Under the pieces are notes generated by a model that worked only from the letters and a program-made list of their open reading frames with translations, was not told where the DNA came from and ran no database searches. From assembly GCA_051208045.1 (NCBI GenBank), contig JBPJFY010000001.1:1178001-1242000 (forward strand): a stretch of DNA of 64,000 bases, read 5' to 3'. The position numbers and the translations under genes were made by a program. Of this stretch, positions 18,212-26,278 are shown in pieces; the stretch's first letter is position 1, and each line of letters starts with the position of its first letter. Source of the DNA: LZORAL124-50-18 sp051208045 (GTDB lineage: Bacteria > Pseudomonadota > Gammaproteobacteria > Pseudomonadales > Oleiphilaceae).

Positions 18212-18228
18212 CACCACCCACGGTGGTG
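18212..18228. repeat. Perfect 7-bp dyad just upstream of glpR
   Basis: CACCACC, CAC, GGTGGTG. It lies 50 bases upstream of the chosen glpR ATG and one base upstream of the alternative start at 18210. It is a possible operator or mRNA stem-loop and does not match the GlpR consensus. Confidence 0.4.
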
Positions 18229-18318
18229 ACTCTCTAATGTTCGTTTTTTTTCGGATATTATGGATGAATTTAACAGAATTTTCAGGAACTGGTTGTAAAA
18301 AACGAAATTACTCCTATG

Positions 18319-18336
18319 ATGTTCACAAACGAAAAT
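18319..18336. promoter_or_regulatory. Candidate GlpR operator upstream of glpK
   Basis: The 18 bases ATGTTCACAAACGAAAAT match 14 of 18 positions of the E. coli GlpR operator core (ATGTTCGWTAACGAACAT), 46 bases before the glpK ATG. A further half-site (ATGTTCG) starts at 18237 near glpR. The match is by eye; binding is inferred from the adjacent glpR gene. Confidence 0.55.
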
Positions 18337-18381
18337 GGACGTTTTGTACAAAAAAACAGGTTTTAGTAGGGGGAACACCTT

Positions 18382-19866
18382 ATGAAGGATTACATTCTAG
18401 CCATCGACCAAGGGACAACCAGCTCTCGAGCAATGGTGTTTAATCGTGGCGGAGAAATTGTCAGTGTTTCGCAAATGGAGTTTGAGCAGTTTTTCCCCAA
18501 TGATGGCTGGGTTGAGCACGACCCTGAAGAAATCTGGAATACCACGCTTCAAACCTGTCGCCAGGCCATTGCCAGCGCAGAGATTGATGTGGCGGACATT
18601 GCGGGCGTTGGTATCACCAATCAGCGAGAAACCACGATCATCTGGGATCGAAACACGGGTAAAGCTGTATATAACGCGATTGTGTGGCAGGATCGTCGAA
18701 CTGCAGACCGGTGCGAAGCCATTCGCAAGTCTGGCAAGGAAGGGATAGTTACCGAAAAAACCGGCCTGCTTGTTGACCCGTATTTTTCAGCCAGCAAGAT
18801 TGAATGGATATTGGACCATGTTCCCGGGGCAAGGGAAAGCGCGGAAAACGGAGAGCTTGCTTTTGGAACGGTAGACAGTTTCCTGCTTTGGCGACTTACC
18901 AATGGCCGAAGCCACAAAACCGATGCAACCAACGCGTCCAGAACTTCTTTGTTCGATATTCGAACTCAACACTGGGACGAGGAGTTGCTTGCCCTCTTTA
19001 ACGTACCCGCATCTCTGTTACCTGAAGTCATGGACAGCAGCGACGATTTTGGCCAAACCGATGCCGACCTGTTTGGCGCAGCCTTGCCTGTTTATGGTGT
19101 CGCGGGTGATCAGCAGGCGGCGTTGATCGGGCAGGCCTGTTTTCACCCAGGTATGGCGAAGAGTACGTATGGTACAGGCTGTTTTCTCATACTGAATACG
19201 GGAGAAGAATTGGTTCGTTCGGAAAACCGCCTTCTTTCTACCGTGGCCTATCGGCTGGACGGTAAAGTCAATTACGCCATCGAAGGGAGTATTTTTGTCG
19301 CTGGAGCTGCCATTCAGTGGTTGCGTGATGGCGTGAAAATGATTGGCCATGCATCAGAAACACAACAAATGGCTGAGCGCGTTGGATCAAACAACTCAGT
19401 CTACCTGGTGCCTGCTTTCACCGGACTGGGGGCACCTTTTTGGGATCCTCATGCGCGCGGCGCGATAATGGGGATCACCCGGGATACTGGCATTGAGGAC
19501 ATCGTAACGGCGGGCTTGCAGTCGGTGTGTTACCAGACGAAGGATCTGGTGCGGGCCATGCGAAACGATGGCGCTAATTATGTCGCATTGCGTGTCGACG
19601 GGGGCATGGTGGTAAATAACTGGGTGGTCCAATTCCTGGCGGATATTCTGAATGTTCCCGTAGATCGCCCCAGGGTCACTGAGACAACAGCGTTAGGCGT
19701 GGCTTACCTGGCTGGCCTAAAATGTGGCTGGTATAAAGACCTGGAAGAAATTGCAGAGTTCTGGGCGTGTGAGCAGCGTTTTGAGCCCGGTATGGAGCGT
19801 GAAGTTCGTGAAAAACTCTATGCTGGCTGGTTGGAAAGTGTCGACAGCGTAAGAAAAGCAAGATAG
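18382..19866 (+). CDS. glpK: Glycerol kinase
   Basis: Phosphorylates glycerol to sn-glycerol-3-phosphate with ATP, in the cytoplasm. 494 residues, normal for FGGY-family glycerol kinases. Key segments are AIDQGTTSSRAMVF near the N-terminus, the glycerol-binding WVEHDPEEIW and QRETTIIWD, GDQQAALIGQ and STYGTGCF in the middle, and FTGLGAPFWDPHARG and the DGGMVVNNW region in the second domain. GGGGGAACACCTT before the ATG supplies the ribosome site. Neither glpF nor glpD is adjacent. Confidence 0.98.
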   Translation: MKDYILAIDQGTTSSRAMVFNRGGEIVSVSQMEFEQFFPNDGWVEHDPEEIWNTTLQTCRQAIASAEIDVADIAGVGITNQRETTIIWDRNTGKAVYNAIVWQDRRTADRCEAIRKSGKEGIVTEKTGLLVDPYFSASKIEWILDHVPGARESAENGELAFGTVDSFLLWRLTNGRSHKTDATNASRTSLFDIRTQHWDEELLALFNVPASLLPEVMDSSDDFGQTDADLFGAALPVYGVAGDQQAALIGQACFHPGMAKSTYGTGCFLILNTGEELVRSENRLLSTVAYRLDGKVNYAIEGSIFVAGAAIQWLRDGVKMIGHASETQQMAERVGSNNSVYLVPAFTGLGAPFWDPHARGAIMGITRDTGIEDIVTAGLQSVCYQTKDLVRAMRNDGANYVALRVDGGMVVNNWVVQFLADILNVPVDRPRVTETTALGVAYLAGLKCGWYKDLEEIAEFWACEQRFEPGMEREVREKLYAGWLESVDSVRKAR

Positions 19867-19896
19867 TAAAACCTGAAAAGGGAACGACAACAGGCT

Positions 19897-20940
19897 TTAG
19901 ATCTGATCCAGCTGGAAAGCGATCAGATCCTTAGCTGACAGCGCAATTTTGATCGATTGCCCCACATAGAAATCCACGTGTGAGGGCAATAGACCGTCAA
20001 GTATCATGCCGCTGGCCAGTTGCAGAGAATAGGTGGTGGATGCCCCAGTAAAGAGTTTGTTTACGATTTTTACCTGGTGCTTGCTTTGCTCGGCATACAC
20101 GATATCATCTGGCCTGATCAGTACGCTGACCTCGGTTCCTTTTTCCCAGCTGTACGCCCGGTTTCCTTTGATCAATCCGAGCTCGCATTTAATGCTGTCA
20201 TGGCTCAGGACAGTCCCCGGAATAAAGCTGCCTTGGCCGACAAATTTCGCCACAAAGGGTGTGACAGGTTCATGGTAGAGGTTGTAGGGCGTATCCCATT
20301 GAGTGATCTTTTTCTCATGGATGACCCCCACATAGTCACTCACTGCGAACGCTTCCTGCTGATCATGGGTGACCAGAATGCCGCTGATGCCCATTTCCTT
20401 CAAAATGTTCCGAACTTCCAGGCTCAACTTTCGACGTAAGTCCGTATCCAGGTTCGAAAATGGCTCGTCCAGGAGAATCAGTTCCGGTGCGGGCGCTAAT
20501 GCGCGTGCCAGTGCAACACGCTGTTGTTGGCCACCCGATAATTCATGCGGGTACTTATCCAGGTGAGTGGCAAGGTCAACGGTTTCTGCAAGCTGTTTCA
20601 CGCGGAGTGAGCGCGCCCCTTTGTTTTTGCGACTCAACCCGAATCCAATATTTTCCTCTACGGTCAGATGTGGGAACAAGGCATAGTCCTGAAAGACCAT
20701 GCCGATATTTCTTTTTTCAGGAACAACTACCTGGGAAGAGGTTGAGAGCGTTCTGCCGTCCATGGTGATGGTTCCGGCTGAGATCGACTGGAATCCGGCT
20801 ATTGCCCTGAGCACGGTGGACTTTCCGCAACCGCTGGGTCCAAGCAGGCAGCCGATATCACCGTGTGCCAGAGTCAGATCCAAACCTGAAATGACGGTTT
20901 CAGTCTCATATTGGCAGGTAATGCCGGATACTTTTAACAC
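19897..20940 (-). CDS. FbpC/PotA-type ABC transporter ATP-binding protein
   Basis: 347 residues. Walker A GPSGCGKST (34-42), Q-loop Q84, signature LSGGQ (134-138), Walker B LILLDE (154-159) and switch H192. A C-terminal TOBE-like domain (about 240-340) is typical of importers of the iron(III)/sulfate/polyamine/spermidine type; VVPEKRNIGMVFQDYALFPHL is closest to the FbpC group. No permease or binding-protein gene is adjacent. Its start lies 19 bases after argF, so it is co-transcribed with argF. The substrate cannot be assigned. Confidence 0.85.
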   Translation of the reverse strand: MLKVSGITCQYETETVISGLDLTLAHGDIGCLLGPSGCGKSTVLRAIAGFQSISAGTITMDGRTLSTSSQVVVPEKRNIGMVFQDYALFPHLTVEENIGFGLSRKNKGARSLRVKQLAETVDLATHLDKYPHELSGGQQQRVALARALAPAPELILLDEPFSNLDTDLRRKLSLEVRNILKEMGISGILVTHDQQEAFAVSDYVGVIHEKKITQWDTPYNLYHEPVTPFVAKFVGQGSFIPGTVLSHDSIKCELGLIKGNRAYSWEKGTEVSVLIRPDDIVYAEQSKHQVKIVNKLFTGASTTYSLQLASGMILDGLLPSHVDFYVGQSIKIALSAKDLIAFQLDQI

Positions 20941-20959
20941 ACAGGGATCCTTGTGCTCA

Positions 20960-21874
20960 TCAGACAGGTTGTTTGCCCATCAGAAACTCTATGAGCGCTT
21001 TCTGGGCGTGCAAGCGGTTTTCTGCCTCTTGCCATACCGCAGAACTGGGATGATCCATCATATCGTGGCTGACTTCTTCTCCTCGATGTGCCGGCAAACA
21101 GTGCATGAAAAGTGCATCGGCCGTGGCGTGTTTCATGAGTTCCGGGTTCACCTGATAGTCCGAAAATGCCGCTTTGCGCGCCTTGCTTTCTTCTTCCTGG
21201 CCCATCGACGCCCAAACATCAGTGACCACCAGGCTCGCGCCACTCACGGCTTCCTGGGGGCTTCGCATGACCCGAATGCGCTCAGCGTACGGCGCAATAA
21301 TCTCAGTATCCGGTTCATAGCCCGTCGGGCAGGCAACATTTAACTGAAAGTCAAACTGGCCAGCGGCGTTGATAAATGAGTGGCACATATTGTTGCCGTC
21401 GCCGATCCAGGCAACGGTTTTTCCGGCGATGCTTCCACGTAACTCCACAAAGGTTTGAATATCTGCCAGTAATTGGCAAGGATGATAGGCATCGGTCAAT
21501 GCATTGATTACCGGGACAGACGAGTGCTCAGCGAAAGTTTCGATCTTTTCATGCTCGAAAGTGCGAATCATGATGATGTCTACCATGCTGGAGAGTACGC
21601 GTGCGCTGTCTTCAATTGGCTCTCCCCGGCCCAGCTGAGTGTCGCGTGGCGACAGAAAGAGCGCATGTCCGCCGAATTGGGCCATTCCTGACTCAAAAGA
21701 AACCCGGGTACGGGTGGATGACTTCTCAAAAATCATACCCATTACCTTATTTTTCATCGGCTCATAGATCACGCCATTTCGATGATCTTTTTTTAGCTCA
21801 ATGGCTCGTTCGATGATTCGATTGAGCTCGGTAGGTGTTAAGTCGTTAAGAGTGAGGAAGTGTCTTACGCTCAT
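20960..21874 (-). CDS. argF: Ornithine carbamoyltransferase
   Basis: Forms citrulline from ornithine and carbamoyl phosphate in arginine synthesis. 304 residues, the usual length. The carbamoyl-phosphate motif STRTR is at 53-57, followed by HALFLSPRDTQLGRGE, the ornithine-binding DVWASMGQE segment and the catalytic MHCLPAHRGEEV near the C-terminus. AGGCAGG precedes the ATG. A terminator-like hairpin lies between argD and this gene, with the T-run ending about 16 bases before the start. Same strand as argD and the ABC ATPase. Confidence 0.97.
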   Translation of the reverse strand: MSVRHFLTLNDLTPTELNRIIERAIELKKDHRNGVIYEPMKNKVMGMIFEKSSTRTRVSFESGMAQFGGHALFLSPRDTQLGRGEPIEDSARVLSSMVDIIMIRTFEHEKIETFAEHSSVPVINALTDAYHPCQLLADIQTFVELRGSIAGKTVAWIGDGNNMCHSFINAAGQFDFQLNVACPTGYEPDTEIIAPYAERIRVMRSPQEAVSGASLVVTDVWASMGQEEESKARKAAFSDYQVNPELMKHATADALFMHCLPAHRGEEVSHDMMDHPSSAVWQEAENRLHAQKALIEFLMGKQPV

Positions 21875-21888
21875 GATTCAAGCCTGCC

Positions 21889-21926
21889 TGAAAAAAAATA
21901 AAGGCGGAGCTTTACAGACCCGCCTG
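21889..21926 (-). terminator. Terminator-like hairpin between argD and argF
   Basis: On the minus strand AGGCGG (21925-21920), a 12-base loop, CCGCCT (21907-21902), then TTATTTTTTTT. It ends about 16 bases before the argF start, so it may act as an attenuator or a partial terminator inside the operon. Confidence 0.7.
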
Positions 21927-21959
21927 AGATTCCGTTCTTATTGAAAGGTGATTAGGGTA

Positions 21960-23156
21960 TCAGCGCGGTGCTTTCCTGTCATCCCCCGCGTAGATTTTTA
22001 TCAGTTTTACCAAGGTGCTAACGAGGAAATCCGCTTCTTCATCGGTCAGAATCAGGGGAGGGAGTAATCGAATAACCTTGTCGGCGGTCACATTGAGCAG
22101 CAATCCCTGTGTTTTGGCCAGTGGCACCAATTCCGGACAAGGATTGGTCAGCTCGATGCCGATCATCAGTCCCATGCCACGGATGTCGGTGATGTAATCC
22201 GCATTCGCAAACTCTGTTGTGAGCTGTTCAAGAATTCTTGCGCCCAGCACGTCAGCTCGCTCGGCCAGGTTCTGGCTTTCAATGGTGCTCACTACGGCCA
22301 ATGCGGTAGCGCACGCCAATGGATTTCCACCGTAAGTAGAGCCATGACTGCCCGGAGTAAACACATCCGCTGCCTTTCCGGTTGCCAGGCAAGCGCCGAT
22401 CGGAAACCCATTGCCGAGTCCTTTCGCCGTGGTAACCACATCGGGCATGATCCCCAGTTTCTGGTACGCAAACTGTGCACCGCAGCGACCGTTTCCGGTT
22501 TGCACTTCATCCAGCATCATAAGCCAATCGTTTTCATCACAAATGGCGCGTACCTTTTCCAGGTAGTCAGCGTCCGGCACATTGACTCCACCTTCGCCTT
22601 GAACAGGTTCCAGCAGCACAGCCACAATTTCACTATTGTTTTCGGCGACATGTCGGATCGCATCCACATCATTATAGGGTACACGAACAAAGCCTTTGAC
22701 GAGAGGCTCAAAACCCGCCTGGGCTTTTCGATTGCCTGTGGCGGACAGCGTGGCGAGCGTGCGCCCATGAAAGGCCCCTTCTGCAACAATGACCTTTGGT
22801 GTGGCGATACTCTGCTTGTGTCCATACAGGCGAGCGAGCTTGATCGCAGCTTCATTCGCTTCCGCGCCGGAGTTACCGAAAAAGCATTGCGTCATTCCAC
22901 TTAGCTGGACCAGTTTCTCCGCCAGCTCCATTTGCTTGGGTATGGTGTACAGGTTTGAGCAGTGCACCAGTGTATTGGCCTGCGATGTGATAGCTTGAGT
23001 AACGGCAGGATGGCAGTGACCCAGACCGCATACAGCGATACCGCTGATGGAATCCAGATATTTGTTGCCACTGCTGTCGTACAGCCAGCACCCTTCACCC
23101 CGTTCGATGGCAATGGGTTGTCTGCCATACGTGTTCATCAAAAATTGTTCAGACAT
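21960..23156 (-). CDS. argD: Acetylornithine/succinyldiaminopimelate aminotransferase
   Basis: PLP-dependent class III aminotransferase acting on N-acetylglutamate semialdehyde in arginine synthesis and often also on the lysine pathway. 398 residues. PLP lysine K245 in TTAKGLGNGFPIGA, the NSGAEANEAAIKLAR phosphate-binding segment (95-109) and the LLEPVQGEGG region are present. It starts the minus-strand cluster argD-argF-ABC ATPase, behind a promoter-like sequence and a leader hairpin. An AAGGAGG lies 24 bases upstream of the ATG and AGAGG a few bases upstream. Confidence 0.95.
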   Translation of the reverse strand: MSEQFLMNTYGRQPIAIERGEGCWLYDSSGNKYLDSISGIAVCGLGHCHPAVTQAITSQANTLVHCSNLYTIPKQMELAEKLVQLSGMTQCFFGNSGAEANEAAIKLARLYGHKQSIATPKVIVAEGAFHGRTLATLSATGNRKAQAGFEPLVKGFVRVPYNDVDAIRHVAENNSEIVAVLLEPVQGEGGVNVPDADYLEKVRAICDENDWLMMLDEVQTGNGRCGAQFAYQKLGIMPDVVTTAKGLGNGFPIGACLATGKAADVFTPGSHGSTYGGNPLACATALAVVSTIESQNLAERADVLGARILEQLTTEFANADYITDIRGMGLMIGIELTNPCPELVPLAKTQGLLLNVTADKVIRLLPPLILTDEEADFLVSTLVKLIKIYAGDDRKAPR

Positions 23157-23183
23157 GTTTCACCTCTGAGGGCGACCTCCTTT

Positions 23184-23211
23184 AAAACAAAAAGGCAGCG
23201 CAAGGCTGCCC
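23184..23211 (-). terminator. Terminator-like hairpin in the argD leader
   Basis: On the minus strand GGCAGC (23210-23205), loop CTTGC, GCTGCC (23199-23194), then TTTTTGTTTT. It lies between the promoter-like sequence and the argD start, 28 bases before the ATG, the position of an attenuator. It could also stop transcripts entering from upstream. Confidence 0.65.
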
Positions 23212-23279
23212 ATGTTTCTTTCGTTGTGCTTGCAGGGGGCTGGATTGAGAAAACCAAGTTGGACCCTGTTGATGAACTT

Positions 23280-23307
23280 AGTATAGTACATAACATTCCC
23301 GAGTAAA
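23280..23307 (-). promoter_or_regulatory. Candidate sigma-70 promoter for argD
   Basis: On the minus strand TTTACT (23307-23302), a 16-base spacer and TATACT (23285-23280). Transcription would start near 23273, giving a leader of about 117 bases that contains the hairpin at 23194-23210. Found by eye. Confidence 0.45.
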
Positions 23308-23342
23308 AATGCGCGGTGAAACAATCTGAATAGGAAGGGATT

Positions 23343-24920
23343 TTGGACGCGATCAGGCTATCCGTATTTTCAAATCGAGTGAACGGCATTTGTGAAGAAA
23401 TGGGTGAGGTACTGCGTAATGCGTCCTTTTCTCCCAACATACAGGATCGCCTGGACTTTTCCTGTGCCTTGTTTGATCGCGCCGGAAAGCTGCTTGCCCA
23501 AGCTGCGCACATCCCGGTACACCTGGGCAGTATGGCCTATGCCATGTCCGGTATTGTGCATGCTGTGGATTGGCATCCGGGTGATATGATTATTCTGAAC
23601 TCGCCCTATCTGGGTGGCACACATCTACCGGATGTCACGGTGGTGATGCCTGTCTTTTTTGATCAATCGTTGTGCGGATTTGTTACCAATCGAGCACACC
23701 ACGCCAATATAGGCTGTGAAACGCCAGGATCCATGCCTGTGTCCCGGCATATCGATGAAGAGGGTTTGTTGATCCCTCCAACTCGTATCGTTAACGCCTT
23801 TGAGTTGGATGAGCTGGCATTGAGCAGAGTGCTGGGGATGGGGGAGCGTGCGATTTCCGAGGAAAAGCGAAACAGGCAGGTATCCAGTGAAGTCGGTGAT
23901 GTTTTCGCCCAGATCTCTGCGAACCGGGCCGGTCACGAACGCCTTACCAGGGTAATACATGAGATGGGCGTAGCCGAGTTTGATGTCGCCACTGAAGCTC
24001 TGAACGATTACGGCGAGCGGTTATCCAGGTTGATGATACAGCGTATTCCTGACGGCGACTATGAATTTAGCGATGTCCTGGATTCCGATGGAGCAGGCAC
24101 GTGCGACATAGGTTTGCACGTTAAGCTGACGGTTGAGACTGATCAGGTGACGCTGGATTTTCAGGCTTCGTCAACCCAAGTGCCAGGAAACGTCAATTGC
24201 CCTGCCAGCGTGACCGCTGCAGCCAGTTTTTATGTGTTTCGCTGTTTGCTCCCGGATCAGGTACCCTCCTGTGATGGGGTATTTCGCCCCATTCGCTTGC
24301 TGACACGCAAAGGGACCGTACTGGATGCGGAGTACCCTGCGGCCGTCGCTGCAGGCAACGTAGAAACCAGTTCGCGTGTGGTAGATCTGGTGCTGGGCGC
24401 ACTGGCGCAAGCGCTTCCAGAGGAGATTCCGGCAGCGAGCCAAGGCACAATGAATAACATTGCAATGGGGAGTGAGCGGGATGACACCGCCTGGAACTAT
24501 TACGAAACCATCGCGGGTGGTACCGGTGCCGGAAAGCGTTGTGCAGGTCTGCATGGCCGACACAGTCACATGACTAATACGCTGAATACACCCATTGAAA
24601 GCCTGGAGACCCACTTTCCTTTGAGAGTGATGCGCTATTCATTGCGCCGTGAATCTGGTGGGCAGGGGCTCCATGCAGGCGGGGATGGTGTGATCCGGGC
24701 CTACGAAATCCTTGATGATACGACGGTAACCCTGCTCACAGAAAGGAGGTCCTCTGCGCCATGGGGAAGTGCGGGCGGGAAGTCAGGCAGGCAAGGTGAA
24801 AATCTACTGAATGGGCGTGTGCTCCCCGATAAAATCTGTATTCGCTGTACTTCGGGTGATATTTTAGAGGTCCAAACGCCAGGCGGAGGCGGGTGGGGAA
24901 ACCCGGATTCCAATAAATAA
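23343..24920 (+). CDS. Hydantoinase B/oxoprolinase family protein
   Basis: 525 residues, the size of HyuB/N-methylhydantoinase B subunits, which with an A subunit open hydantoin or 5-oxoproline rings using ATP. Characteristic segments are NRVNGICEEMGEVLRNASFSPN, IQDRLDFSCALFDR, HIPVHLGSMAYAM, DMIILNSPYLGGTHLPDVT and the C-terminal ESGGQGLHAGGDG and TPGGGGWG. The start is a TTG with a strong AGGAAGGG six bases upstream. No A subunit is adjacent, so the partner is elsewhere or the role has changed. Divergent from argD. Confidence 0.88.
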   Translation: MDAIRLSVFSNRVNGICEEMGEVLRNASFSPNIQDRLDFSCALFDRAGKLLAQAAHIPVHLGSMAYAMSGIVHAVDWHPGDMIILNSPYLGGTHLPDVTVVMPVFFDQSLCGFVTNRAHHANIGCETPGSMPVSRHIDEEGLLIPPTRIVNAFELDELALSRVLGMGERAISEEKRNRQVSSEVGDVFAQISANRAGHERLTRVIHEMGVAEFDVATEALNDYGERLSRLMIQRIPDGDYEFSDVLDSDGAGTCDIGLHVKLTVETDQVTLDFQASSTQVPGNVNCPASVTAAASFYVFRCLLPDQVPSCDGVFRPIRLLTRKGTVLDAEYPAAVAAGNVETSSRVVDLVLGALAQALPEEIPAASQGTMNNIAMGSERDDTAWNYYETIAGGTGAGKRCAGLHGRHSHMTNTLNTPIESLETHFPLRVMRYSLRRESGGQGLHAGGDGVIRAYEILDDTTVTLLTERRSSAPWGSAGGKSGRQGENLLNGRVLPDKICIRCTSGDILEVQTPGGGGWGNPDSNK

Positions 24921-25020
24921 CCAAGTAAATTGTTCAGTTATTCGGGAAAAATCAGTAAAATTGTGCGAGGCACAAGTATTGATTGCTTGGTGAACATGCA
25001 TTTTCAAGACAGGTACAGTA

Positions 25021-25341
25021 ATGGATATAGTGGAAACGATTAAAGACCAACTCGCCTCCAATGACGTAATTCTCTACATGAAGGGCACGCCTCAAGCGCC
25101 ACAGTGTGGGTTCTCTGCACGTTCCGTGCAGTCTCTCATGGCCTGTGGTGAGCGCTTTGCTTTTGTTAACATTCTGGAGCATCCAGAGCTGCGTGAGCAG
25201 TTGAAAGTCTACTCCAACTGGCCAACCTTTCCCCAGCTCTACGTGAAAGGTGAGCTTGTCGGCGGATGTGATATCATCACCGAGATGTTTGAGAATGGCG
25301 AGTTACAAACGCTCATCCAGCAAGCAGTTGGTAAAGAATAA
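25021..25341 (+). CDS. grxD: Monothiol glutaredoxin, Grx4 family
   Basis: 106 residues. Monothiol glutaredoxins carry and transfer [2Fe-2S] clusters. The active site is CGFS (C29-S32); glutathione-binding residues are seen in MKGTP, WPTFPQLYVKGELVGGCDI. It stands alone between the hydantoinase-like gene and a convergent TonB-like gene, five bases apart. Confidence 0.95.
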   Translation: MDIVETIKDQLASNDVILYMKGTPQAPQCGFSARSVQSLMACGERFAFVNILEHPELREQLKVYSNWPTFPQLYVKGELVGGCDIITEMFENGELQTLIQQAVGKE

Positions 25342-25345
25342 GCGG

Positions 25346-26278
25346 TTAGGAATCTGATCTGGGTGTATACGTAATGCTCAGTTCGTATCGGAATCCATTT
25401 TCAATATGGCTGGAAGGTGGTTTAGGGAAAGGGCTGGCGGTATAAGCCGACCTCAATGCCGCTTTATCCAGGCTGGGTAAGCCACTGGAGGAAAGTATGT
25501 TTGCTTTCTCCAGTGCACCACTCTTCTGCAATTTGATTTCCATCTCCACATGTCTTGGCTGTTTGATTGAGCTGAAATCAAACTGCTTGTCGTAATTCTG
25601 GGATTGGGCCATGTGTTCAATCAGGATTTTTTCGTAAGCAGTCACAGATTTGCTCTTAGTTGAGGCTACCCGCGTTTTGGTTGCTTGCTCTGACAGCGGC
25701 TTTTGCTCAAAAAACTTGCTGACATCCAGTGATTCACTACTGTGCTCTGTGGGCATCTGAAACTGATCTATTGTGTTAAAGGTGCGCTTGCCGAGCAGGG
25801 GAGGCGCGGAATGTGGGCTTGCCTGTTCTGTTGCTGCGTTTTTCAGGGGTGAGCTGACCTGGGATTCTGTCGAGCGGGCAGTGCTCTCCCGGAATTGCGT
25901 CACGTCTATATCTATCGGTTGGGAAATCATCGGTGTGGGAGAAGGCATGTTTTCATTCTCCGAGGCTGAAAACCGGCTCTCAGCGGTAGTGGTGACGGTA
26001 TCTGACGCGCTCGATTCGGCGGTGTCCTGAGTAGCCGATTGAGTGGTGACCTGGTGAGGTACGCTCGCGGTAGGTGCGGGAGCGAGCTTGACATAGATGG
26101 TTTCTGAGAGCGTTAGCTCAGGCAATACGAACAATTTGCTGATCAATAAGCCAACAATGGTGTGGAAAAACAACGCCAATACAATGGCGAGGGTGAGCCT
26201 CAATCCTTCGTCATCTGGCTCTAAATGAGGGTTAAGCACGTTTAGCGGACATTCTCCTGAGGTTTCCAACAACGGCAT
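25346..26278 (-). CDS. TonB-like energy-transducer protein
   Basis: 310 residues. A membrane helix near the N-terminus (LRLTLAIVLALFFHTIVGLLI, about 26-46) is followed by a long low-complexity Ser/Thr/Pro/Gln periplasmic stretch (60-220) and a C-terminal TonB-like domain (HVEMEIKLQKSGALEKANILSSSGLPSLDKAALRSA ... FPKPP). In TonB this domain contacts outer-membrane receptors. The transmembrane helix has a conserved His as in TonB. No exbB/exbD is adjacent, so it may use distant partners or have a different role. Its start overlaps the DUF1631 gene by 47 bases. Confidence 0.7.
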   Translation of the reverse strand: MPLLETSGECPLNVLNPHLEPDDEGLRLTLAIVLALFFHTIVGLLISKLFVLPELTLSETIYVKLAPAPTASVPHQVTTQSATQDTAESSASDTVTTTAESRFSASENENMPSPTPMISQPIDIDVTQFRESTARSTESQVSSPLKNAATEQASPHSAPPLLGKRTFNTIDQFQMPTEHSSESLDVSKFFEQKPLSEQATKTRVASTKSKSVTAYEKILIEHMAQSQNYDKQFDFSSIKQPRHVEMEIKLQKSGALEKANILSSSGLPSLDKAALRSAYTASPFPKPPSSHIENGFRYELSITYTPRSDS

